Shown here: piece by piece, positions 8,009 to 13,059 of the stretch | Numbering within the stretch: position 1 is the stretch's first letter | Layout: the number at the start of each line of letters is the position of its first letter | Assembly: GCA_008501575.1 (NCBI GenBank) | Contig: QQUO01000104.1 | Coordinates: forward strand, 1 to 15,418 | Reading direction: 5' to 3' | Length of the DNA stretch: 15,418 bases | Source: Pseudomonadota bacterium | Lineage (GTDB): Bacteria > Pseudomonadota > Gammaproteobacteria > Xanthomonadales > Marinicellaceae | Notes under the pieces: model-generated | The model's input: the letters and a program-made list of their open reading frames with translations, nothing else | What the model was told of the DNA's origin: nothing | Databases searched by the model: none | Position numbers and translations under genes: made by a program

Positions 8009-8404
8009 TTATTGCCATTGCCCTTGGTCCCAGTTCATTTCATCCCAGTTATTCTGGACGTTACCACAGACAATCGAGATGGTATCGTCACCGCCGGCCG
8101 GCATCACACCGGATGCCGGTGTGATAATGCAGTTTTGTGGTGTTGGGTTATTGGGCTGGGTTGTCACCGTTAAATTCCAGCTGGCACCGACCATAACTTG
8201 TAGCGAAAACACAAAGCCACCGTTCTGCTCAATCACTAAGGTTTCAGTCATAGACGATGAGGATAGTTCAACTTCTAAGCCTGTCGAACTAAGACCGGAC
8301 ACGGTGCCGGAAACCAGTCCGGTGTTTTCAAAGCCGTTAAGATAAATTAAATCACCAGCGGTGGCCCCGGTCGTTATCAGCATGATTATTAAAAGTTTTT
8401 TCAT
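8009..8404 (-). CDS. Small secreted beta-domain protein with DLIYLNGFE motif
   Basis: A 131-residue protein. The signal peptide MKKLLIIMLITTGATA is probably cut before GDLIYLNGFE, so the motif would be the mature N-terminus. The same motif is the C-terminal tail of the small protein at 2184-2447. Residues 30-114 form a single beta-sandwich-like domain of a type common in secreted bacterial proteins (VSGTVSGLSSTGLEVEL ... FVFSLQVMVGASWNLTVTTQ ... TISIVCG). It has two cysteines (92 and 113), which may pair. The C-terminus is unusually rich in Trp, Asn and Gln (NNWDEMNWDQGQWQ). AGGGAG 7-8 nt before the ATG supports the start. It follows the large beta-roll gene by 27 bp and is ended by the terminator at 7948-7980. 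Function unknown; an accessory or partner of the beta-roll protein is possible. Confidence 0.8.
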   Translation of the reverse strand: MKKLLIIMLITTGATAGDLIYLNGFENTGLVSGTVSGLSSTGLEVELSSSSMTETLVIEQNGGFVFSLQVMVGASWNLTVTTQPNNPTPQNCIITPASGVMPAGGDDTISIVCGNVQNNWDEMNWDQGQWQ

Positions 8405-8431
8405 TTGAATTCTCCCTAATAAGCATGCGAT

Positions 8432-9844
8432 TTATTGATCTTCAAATAAACTGCCTGCAGCCCAGTCATGTTGACCAGATGCAGTCCTGCTTAAACCGCC
8501 ACTGACACTCGAAAAACTTCCATTGGCTGAATTACTTTCACCCCCGCTGATACTTGTGGATTGACCATCAGCAATATTTGCTGAGCCGCCTGAGATACTT
8601 GTGTTATGACCACTGGCTGTGTTGTAAACGCCCCCGCTGACAGTTGTGGATTGACCGGCAGCAGTATTCGAGGTACCACCAGAGACGCTTGTGGCATTAC
8701 CACTGGCTGTGTTGTCAAAACCACCACTGACACTTGTGTGTTCGCCGATAGCATTATTTTGGTGACCGCCAGAGATACTTGAATTATCACCGCTGGCTGT
8801 ATTACCATCACCACCGGTGACGCTCGCATTTAAACCACTTGCAACATTAACAGCACCTCCGCTGATACTTGAGACAGTTCCGTTGGCTCTATTGTTATAT
8901 CCACCGCTAACGCTTGAGGATTGACCATCAGCAATATTATATTGACCACCAGAGATGCTTGTATTACTGCCAATGACATTGTTATAAATACCTCCGCTGA
9001 CACTTGAGGCTTGACCACTCGCAATATTGGTGCTACCACCAGATACACTTGAATAATCGCCACTGGCTGTATTACTATATCCACCACTAATACTTGAAGT
9101 TAGACCACTTGCAATATGCCCTGTTCCTCCGCTGATATTTGATAGTTTCCCACTTGCTATATTTGCACTCCCGCCGGTGATGCTGGTAAAGGCTTCATTA
9201 ACTATATTGTTAGCCCCCGCTACAAGTGATCCATAATCATCATAGGAATTACGGTAGCCAATGATTAGATTATGTGAGCCACGGCGTACATTACTATCCC
9301 ATATTTCGCCATTGGTGTAGCAATCGCTAAAGTTATCATATAGAGGGTCCGAACAAAATTCAAAAGCATTTATATGGGTTTCGTTATAACCAATGGTTAA
9401 ATTCCCGAGGCCATTGACCGGACCATTGGTGTAACCCGAACCACTGTTGACCTGGACATTAACAGCAGTAAATTCGGCGGTGTCATAACCGTTTATGGTG
9501 GACAGTTTTAATAAACCATCAAGGTCCAGAACCGTATTGTTTTCCACTGCCGCCAGATCACTTTGTAATTGAGTTATGGCGGCCTGTTGATTATTAATGG
9601 TGTTTTGCATTGTAATAACCAAAGCTTCTAAGACATCTAACCTGGTATCATTATCATCGACTTCTGTTTTCACGGCGCTAAAGTTCTGATTGACTTCGGC
9701 CGCCAATGCCGGTGTGTTGGGCGTAAAGCTGTTGGGAATGGTTAAATTACCCGCTGTTGCGTTAAAAGAAAATGCGAAGCCAAGGGCCATTAAGCCTGGT
9801 GGTACTGTAAAAGCTGTTGTAAAAGTTTTGATGTATAATTTCAT
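8432..9844 (-). CDS. Secreted trimeric-adhesin-like protein with beta-roll repeats and no membrane anchor
   Basis: A 470-residue protein. The signal peptide is residues 1-31 (cut near NATA/GNLTIP). A coiled-coil stalk follows at about 45-103 (AALAAEVNQNFSAV type start, then heptad-like LEALVITMQNTINNQQ). Residues 104-219 form a beta region with two cysteines (164, 175) and the 'NLTIGYN / NLIIGYR' pair. Sixteen 15-residue repeats of the form [ST]S[VI]SGGxxNxASGxx run from 220 to 459, and the protein ends DWAAGSLFEDQ. The repeats resemble Hep_Hag/YadA-head left-handed beta-rolls, which assemble as trimers. The C-terminal YadA-type outer-membrane anchor is absent, and the ending looks natural rather than cut. 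AAGGA before the ATG supports the start. First gene of an operon with the 131-aa protein, behind the shared promoter element at 9879-9917. Probably released or surface-bound; ligand unknown. Confidence 0.85.
   Translation of the reverse strand: MKLYIKTFTTAFTVPPGLMALGFAFSFNATAGNLTIPNSFTPNTPALAAEVNQNFSAVKTEVDDNDTRLDVLEALVITMQNTINNQQAAITQLQSDLAAVENNTVLDLDGLLKLSTINGYDTAEFTAVNVQVNSGSGYTNGPVNGLGNLTIGYNETHINAFEFCSDPLYDNFSDCYTNGEIWDSNVRRGSHNLIIGYRNSYDDYGSLVAGANNIVNEAFTSITGGSANIASGKLSNISGGTGHIASGLTSSISGGYSNTASGDYSSVSGGSTNIASGQASSVSGGIYNNVIGSNTSISGGQYNIADGQSSSVSGGYNNRANGTVSSISGGAVNVASGLNASVTGGDGNTASGDNSSISGGHQNNAIGEHTSVSGGFDNTASGNATSVSGGTSNTAAGQSTTVSGGVYNTASGHNTSISGGSANIADGQSTSISGGESNSANGSFSSVSGGLSRTASGQHDWAAGSLFEDQ
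8468..9187 (-). repeat. 45-bp tandem coding repeat, 16 copies
   Basis: Codons 220-459 of the beta-roll gene are sixteen uninterrupted 45-bp units with no change in length. Copies are diverged at DNA level but keep the SGG and N-x-[AV]-x-G codons. The period explains why other frames also stay open here. Confidence 0.85.
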
Positions 9845-9878
9845 TTTGTTTATCCTTAAAATATAAAGTAGTCATAAG

Positions 9879-9917
9879 TAAGTACGCAAAGTGTCAGTAA
9901 TGACTGCCAATTATTTT
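9879..9917 (-). promoter_or_regulatory. Shared ECF-type promoter element, copy B
   Basis: On the - strand this reads AAAATAATTGGCAGTCATTA, then CTGACA, then CTTTGCGTACTTA, matching 2111-2149 at 34 of 39 positions without gaps. It ends 34 nt before the ATG at 9844, the same distance as copy A. The flanks outside the block do not align well, so this is conservation of a functional site and not a recent duplication of the whole region. Confidence 0.65.
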
Positions 9918-10100
9918 ATAAGGAACTGATGGAATAACTCCTGTATTTCACGGTTTTAGCGCTTACGGTTGTAAAATAAGTTACAAAAAAACCTATTGAA
10001 TGTAAGCTCTAGGAAGTAAATGATAAAATGAGCTAATGTTGATTTTATTGGTATCATCTTGATATTCCCCTTCCGTCCGCATTCAAGATTAAGTGTGCTG

Positions 10101-10168
10101 GTTGTTTTGACAGAGTTTAAGAAGCTTTCACAACGTATCTGCCTGAACGGCATTCAATCGCCAATAAC
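10101..10168. repeat. Diverged repeat unit X of the tRNA-Ser-associated family
   Basis: Aligns with 10453-10519 over about 67 bp. The strongest block is CACAACGTATCTGCC[TC]GAAC followed by GGCATTCAA[TC]CG. The GCATTCAACCG piece is also the D-arm sequence of the nearby tRNA-Ser gene. Confidence 0.6.
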
Positions 10169-10252
10169 ACGAGTTGTTTTATCTAATGTAGAGAATAAGG
10201 ATAAATTATGTAAGTTTAAGATGGTGCTGGGTAAAATTTGAGAGGGATTGTA

Positions 10253-10319
10253 TGAAATACATCCTGTATTTCACGCTTCGCGCGCCTTCGGCGTGAAAAA
10301 GTTTTCCAGAAACTTTTTT
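10253..10319. repeat. Compact palindromic element 1 (three overlapping hairpins)
   Basis: TGAAATACA-TCC-TGTATTTCA (10253-10273) overlaps TTTCACGC...GCGTGAAA (10269-10298), which overlaps AAAAAGTTT-TCCAG-AAACTTTTT (10296-10318). The first two stems share bases and are mutually exclusive. The last stem is followed by T on + and preceded by A, so it could end transcription in either direction. It resembles interspersed palindromic repeats of marine gammaproteobacteria; a family name is not claimed. Confidence 0.55.
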
Positions 10320-10353
10320 GAACCCTAGATACGCTATTAACGTATGCCGGTTT
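10317..10353 (-). pseudogene. tRNA-Ser fragment: exact 37-bp copy of the T-arm, variable-arm and anticodon-stem part
   Basis: These 37 bases are identical to 10589-10625 inside the intact tRNA-Ser gene, offset 272 bp, same orientation. They cover part of the T arm, the whole long variable arm and the 3' strand of the anticodon stem. The homology stops at the anticodon loop, where a hairpin-rich ~70-bp segment follows. The acceptor stem and 5' half are absent here, so it cannot be a functional tRNA. Confidence 0.7.
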
Positions 10354-10357
10354 GTAT

Positions 10358-10424
10358 CAAAGGCTTCCTGCCTTTGACCCTTCGGGCGCCAAAGGCGTGA
10401 AAAAATGTTCCCGACATTTTTTTC
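10358..10424. repeat. Compact palindromic element 2
   Basis: CAAAGGC-TTCCT-GCCTTTG (10358-10376) is followed by CCC-TTC-GGG and then by AAAAAATGT-TCCCG-ACATTTTTT (10400-10422). The latter part parallels element 1 (GGCGTGAAAAA, TTCC loop, T-run). Its A/T-flanked stem may serve as terminator for the - strand tRNA transcript, which otherwise has none in view. Confidence 0.5.
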
Positions 10425-10519
10425 AAGACCAGGCCAGGTATAAGCGCAATGACGGTTTTGACGGTATCAAAGAAGCCATCACAACGTATCTGCCCGAACG
10501 GCATTCAACCGACAATAAC
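10423..10519. repeat. Diverged repeat unit Y
   Basis: Its first half (CAAGACCAGGCCAGG ... GACGGTTTTGACG ... CAAAGAAGCC) aligns with the inner part of the ~164-bp units at 10722-10775 and 10886-10940. Its second half aligns with unit X. It thus links the two repeat groups on either side of the tRNA gene. Confidence 0.55.
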
Positions 10520-10571
10520 GTCATTATTGATTTAGACTTGAGAATATGATTTTAAAAGGGAAATATTAAAA

Positions 10572-10662
10572 TGGCGGAGAGATAGGGATTTGAACCCTAG
10601 ATACGCTATTAACGTATGCCGGTTTTCAAGACCGGTGCATTCAACCGCTCTGCCATCTCTCC
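10572..10662 (-). tRNA. tRNA-Ser (anticodon UGA)
   Basis: The - strand begins GGAGAGATGGCAGAGCGGTT and ends TCTCTCC-G-CCA, giving a perfect 7-bp acceptor stem, discriminator G and encoded CCA. The anticodon arm CCGGT-CTTGAAA-ACCGG carries TGA. A long variable arm (ATACG...CGTAT) marks a class II tRNA, and GGTTCAAATCC is a standard T loop. It reads UCN serine codons. Upstream (higher coordinates) lie two tandem units repeating its leader and 5' 28 nt. The native promoter is unclear: TTGTAA at 10706-10701 has only a weak -10 at 17 nt. Confidence 0.95.
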
Positions 10663-10674
10663 GCATTGTGTGAT

Positions 10675-10837
10675 GTTTTTAGTGAGTCATCAGCTCAAGC
10701 TTACAACAGCACCGGTCTTGACAAGACCAGCTCAGGTTTCGTGTTATGGCGGTTTTGGCGCAGCCAATGAAGCCTTCACTAAGAAACCGTATAGAGCGTG
10801 CATTCAACCGCTCTGCCATCTCTCCGCATTGTGTGAT
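10675..10837 (-). repeat. tRNA-Ser-derived tandem unit A (163 bp)
   Basis: It ends in 40 bp (10798-10837) identical to 10635-10674, that is the 12-nt leader ATCACACAATGC plus the first 28 nt of tRNA-Ser. Next to this is ~70 bp of unrelated sequence with a TTGGC-GCA-GCCAA hairpin, and then the perfect palindrome GGTCTTGACAAGACC (10714-10728), built from the anticodon-stem sequence and its inverse. It has no 3' tRNA half, so it is not a tRNA gene. Confidence 0.75.
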
Positions 10838-10866
10838 AGTTTAAAGAGTTATCAGCTCTGTATCAA
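10838..10866 (-). promoter_or_regulatory. Sigma-70-like promoter within the repeat array
   Basis: On the - strand TTGATA (10866-10861), 17 nt, TAAACT (10843-10838). Transcription would start about at the repeated ATCACACAATGC leader and read unit A and then tRNA-Ser. This is a better match than anything directly before the intact tRNA. Confidence 0.45.
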
Positions 10867-11001
10867 CGAAAAGCACCGGTCTTGACAAGACCAGCTCAGG
10901 TTTCGTGTTATGGCGGTTTTGGCGCAGCCAAAGAAGCCTTAACTAAGAAACCGTATAGAGCGTGCATTCAACCGCTCTGCCATCTCTCCGCATTGTGTGA
11001 T
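10838..11001 (-). repeat. tRNA-Ser-derived tandem unit B (164 bp)
   Basis: Nearly identical to unit A over 131 bp (10872-11002 against 10708-10838), with the third copy of the 40-bp leader plus tRNA 5' block at 10962-11001 and the same palindrome at 10878-10892. The junction segment 10839-10871 is more diverged but alignable. Upstream of this unit the similarity ends abruptly. Confidence 0.75.
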
Positions 11002-11176
11002 AAACGTTTAACATACCGTCTCCCACTTGGGTTGCGTACTTTATCTTAATTACACGGCTTTTTCCAGAATTTTTTAGTGACATTGACCCTTTATTTTCTG
11101 TGTAAACAGTGGTGGCCTTTTTATTTGTAGTGAAAACGGCTAAAATACGCGCTTTCCTTGAGTATTGAATTTAATT

Positions 11177-11626
11177 ATGTCTTTAGAAACCGGTGATAAA
11201 GCCCCTGATTTTTCGTTAATTGCCGATAATGGCAAGCCTTTTAAATTATCCTCGAAAGCCAAGAGTAAAATAATGTTGGTTTTTTATCCGGGTGATGGCT
11301 TACCAATTTGTGAAAAACAATTTTTAGATTACAAAGAAGAAGCCGACGCTTTTAAAAAACAAGGTGTGGAAGTGATTGGTATTTCCGGAAATGACATCAA
11401 AACCATTAAGGCATTTAAGAAACAGCATGATTTACCTTTTGTTATGCTCAGCGATGACAAGGGTGAAGTGGCTGAACAATATAAAGCTTTTGGTTGGTTT
11501 GGGGTGAAACGGGCGGTTTATTTATTGGATAAGAATTTAGAGATTTTATACCGACATATTGAACCGGTTTCGATTTACGTCAGAACCGCTGAAGAATTAC
11601 ATGATGTCATTAAACGAAAATCATAA
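11177..11626 (+). CDS. AhpC/TSA-family peroxiredoxin, BCP-like, one-Cys, atypical active site
   Basis: A 149-residue thioredoxin-fold protein. MSLETGDKAPDFSL, LVFYPGD and the following strand pattern (VEVIGISGND ... LPFVMLSDDKGEVAEQY) are typical of the BCP/PrxQ group, which reduces hydroperoxides using a peroxidatic cysteine. The active-site segment is P38-x3-L42-x2-C45: the family's Thr in PxxxTxxC is replaced by Leu. The resolving Cys normally five residues on is missing, and Cys45 is the only cysteine. The active-site Arg (112, in KRAVYLLD) is kept. I chose ATG 11177 over the TTG at 11165, as the family begins here. A TAAAAT -10 lies at 11141-11146 with a weak -35. Peroxidase activity is uncertain because of the Thr to Leu change. 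It ends at a shared bidirectional terminator. Confidence 0.85.
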   Translation: MSLETGDKAPDFSLIADNGKPFKLSSKAKSKIMLVFYPGDGLPICEKQFLDYKEEADAFKKQGVEVIGISGNDIKTIKAFKKQHDLPFVMLSDDKGEVAEQYKAFGWFGVKRAVYLLDKNLEILYRHIEPVSIYVRTAEELHDVIKRKS

Positions 11627-11647
11627 GCACAATCAACCAATGACATT

Positions 11648-11677
11648 AAAAAACCGGCTTAGATGCCGGTTTTTTTT
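11648..11677. terminator. Bidirectional intrinsic terminator
   Basis: AAAAAACCGGC, loop TTAGAT, GCCGGTTTTTTTT: a GC-rich stem with A-run before and T-run after. It lies between the convergent genes ending at 11626 (+) and 11685 (-), so it can serve both. Confidence 0.9.
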
Positions 11678-11684
11678 GCAAAAT

Positions 11685-11972
11685 TCAGCTTAAATGGGCA
11701 AATGATTTATCGAGCTGATTGTGTATTTCTTTTTCAATAATCGGTTTAAAAGCCATCATCATCAAATTGAGTTGTGCTGTGACAATGAGTTCTTGGTGGT
11801 CTAACTTGACTTCACCTTTAATGCCACTGCCTTTTAATTGGTAATGGTTTTCGCCAATGGCGTGGTGGTGAATATAATATTTCTCAGCCAGGTCATTGAG
11901 CAATTCCTGGATAACTTCTTTACTCTGTTCTAAGCTACATGGCATGGGGTAGTTAATATGAATATTCGACAT
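11685..11972 (-). CDS. Polyhydroxyalkanoic acid system protein (PHA_gran_rgn family)
   Basis: A 95-residue soluble protein of the PHA_gran_rgn type, of usual length. It opens INYPMPCSLEQSKEVIQELLNDLAEKY. A short beta stretch (YQLKGSGIKGEVKLDHQELIVTAQLN) follows, and it closes with a helix (KPIIEKEIHNQLDKSFA). Family members are found near polyhydroxyalkanoate genes or alone; the exact role is not established. No other PHA gene is in the window. The ATG lacks a clear Shine-Dalgarno sequence. It follows the BlaI-like gene by 56 bp on the same strand and may be the last gene of the purM cluster transcript. Confidence 0.75.
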   Translation of the reverse strand: MSNIHINYPMPCSLEQSKEVIQELLNDLAEKYYIHHHAIGENHYQLKGSGIKGEVKLDHQELIVTAQLNLMMMAFKPIIEKEIHNQLDKSFAHLS

Positions 11973-12028
11973 AAGGATTTTGTTCGCACAAGTTATGATT
12001 TACTTTATCATTATTTATTATTGAGTTG

Positions 12029-12364
12029 CTATTGAGATTTTTTTATTTTTTTCAACAATTGCCATAAGTCTTCATATTGGCCATAAAATCCTCGGCTGAT
12101 TAAATCCTGGATAAGTTGAATTTGTGTGGTTTCTTGCGATATCTTGGGTGTATAAATATGGGCCACCGGCTCGCTGTTTTTTTTGAGCAATCCTTTTTCC
12201 AGCATGACCTGCATCATTTTTAAGGTGGTGGTGTAGGTGGTGGTTTGTTGTCGTTGTTTCAGGTGGTCATGTACGGCACGTACCGTGGTGGGACCTAATT
12301 GCCACATCACCGTTAAAATAAGCAGTTCTTTTCGGGTTGGTATCGGTGTTTTCGTTGTTTTCAT
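12029..12364 (-). CDS. BlaI/MecI/CopY-family winged-helix regulator
   Basis: A 111-residue protein, slightly short for the family (about 120-130). The N-terminal winged helix is clear: PTRKELLILTVMWQLGPTTV, then RAVHDHLKQ and TTTYTTTLKMMQVMLEKGLL (recognition helix), then a wing ending in YTP. The C-terminal ~35 residues would form the dimerisation helices. BlaI-type repressors usually pair with a BlaR1/M56 membrane protease that inactivates them; none is visible here. Its ATG overlaps the stop of the DUF3108 gene in an ATGA, so translation is probably coupled. Targets unknown. Confidence 0.8.
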   Translation of the reverse strand: MKTTKTPIPTRKELLILTVMWQLGPTTVRAVHDHLKQRQQTTTYTTTLKMMQVMLEKGLLKKNSEPVAHIYTPKISQETTQIQLIQDLISRGFYGQYEDLWQLLKKIKKSQ

Positions 12365-13059
12365 GGTTGCTGAAAAGTGATGTTGTCAAGTACGGTCCTG
12401 ACGGTTTTTTTATTCTCACGATAGGTGATTTCTTCGATGTGGCAGTCTTTGCCATTAATCCAAATGGCCGTGCTTCTATCTGGTCGATTCGGATATAGGC
12501 GATGAACCAGTGTTTTATGGTTGTCCACTGCCACAATTTTAAAATAATATGTTTTTGCTTGAGTGGATTTCAATATGGACCACTGCATGTTGCTTTGGGG
12601 ATTATGGCACACCTGTTGAGCCAACTGCCATGACATGAGCTGGGTACTGAGCAAGGGTTGTTCGCTCGTAATCTGAAAAGTTTTTTTGTGGTCAACACCG
12701 TGGTAGTCGGTTTCTCCCGGTTGGTGGCTAAACTCATAACGCTTGTTTTTGAATGCCACTTTTTGATGCATGCTGTGATGAATCACTTCAGGGGTCATAT
12801 CACGATAAATAAAATCAGTCTGCTCAGTGCGTCTGAAATTCAGTAAAGAGGCTAAACCGGCGGTACCGGTGGTTATGTCAGTGATCCGGTACTGCTGTTC
12901 GCCAGTTTTTGTCAGGGATGTGGTTAAGGTGGCTTTTATCGCACCATCTTCATACACGTCGTAGGTGGCAGTGAATGGTTGCGGTTGTGCCTGAGCATTG
13001 CTGGCTAAGTAACAAATAGCAATGAAGGCAATTATTAATGTTATTATATTTCTGGCCAT
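12361..13059 (-). CDS. DUF3108-domain exported protein
   Basis: A 232-residue protein with a Sec signal peptide (MARNIITLIIAFIAICYLASNAQA, cut before QPQPF). The mature part matches the DUF3108 pattern: FTATYDVYEDGAIKATLTTS, then a TGTAGLASLL segment and a beta-rich body (YEFSHQPGETDYHG ... RLYPNRPDRSTAIWING). Function is unproven; family members are envelope proteins often found after purN in gammaproteobacteria, as here. The first 16 bp overlap the purN 3' end, and the gene leads into the BlaI-like gene with a 4-bp overlap, so this is one transcript. Two cysteines remain in the mature protein, in QQVCHNP and GKDCHIE. Confidence 0.82.
   Translation of the reverse strand: MARNIITLIIAFIAICYLASNAQAQPQPFTATYDVYEDGAIKATLTTSLTKTGEQQYRITDITTGTAGLASLLNFRRTEQTDFIYRDMTPEVIHHSMHQKVAFKNKRYEFSHQPGETDYHGVDHKKTFQITSEQPLLSTQLMSWQLAQQVCHNPQSNMQWSILKSTQAKTYYFKIVAVDNHKTLVHRLYPNRPDRSTAIWINGKDCHIEEITYRENKKTVRTVLDNITFQQP

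Larger units (their letters stand above)
9918..10571. other. Gene-free stretch with palindromes and tRNA-related repeats
   Basis: No convincing protein gene. The 14-bp string TCCTGTATTTCACG recurs directly near 10263 and in nearly the same form near 9940. The rest is made of the hairpin elements, the tRNA-Ser fragment and the diverged repeat units listed separately. Short open frames on both strands run across repeat borders and have no ribosome sites. Confidence 0.6.

Noticed and set aside
7988..8345. Two + strand frames opposite the small secreted protein gene
   Set aside because: They are antisense to a gene with a signal peptide, a ribosome site and a terminator, and their sequence resembles no family.
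8491..9087. Two long open frames on the - strand in another frame of the beta-roll gene
   Set aside because: They are open only because the 45-bp repeat keeps stop codons out of all copies. They have no ribosome site or signal and a repetitive hydrophobic composition.
10352..10549. 65-codon + frame reading MYQRLPAFDPSGAKG...
   Set aside because: It runs through hairpin element 2 and repeat unit Y with no ribosome site. The peptide is a translation of repeat sequence.
10616..10885. 89-codon + frame across the tRNA gene
   Set aside because: It is antisense to tRNA-Ser and crosses the repeat unit borders, so it is not coding.
10635..11001. Regular repeats considered as a CRISPR array
   Set aside because: The unit is ~164 bp with only two or three copies, and what lies between the identical blocks is itself repeated rather than unique. 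No cas genes are present.
11032..11042. TTGCGTACTTT before the peroxiredoxin gene, like the -10 half of the shared promoter element
   Set aside because: There is no GGCAGTCATT-like half at the right distance upstream, and the downstream gene starts over 130 bp away. Probably chance.
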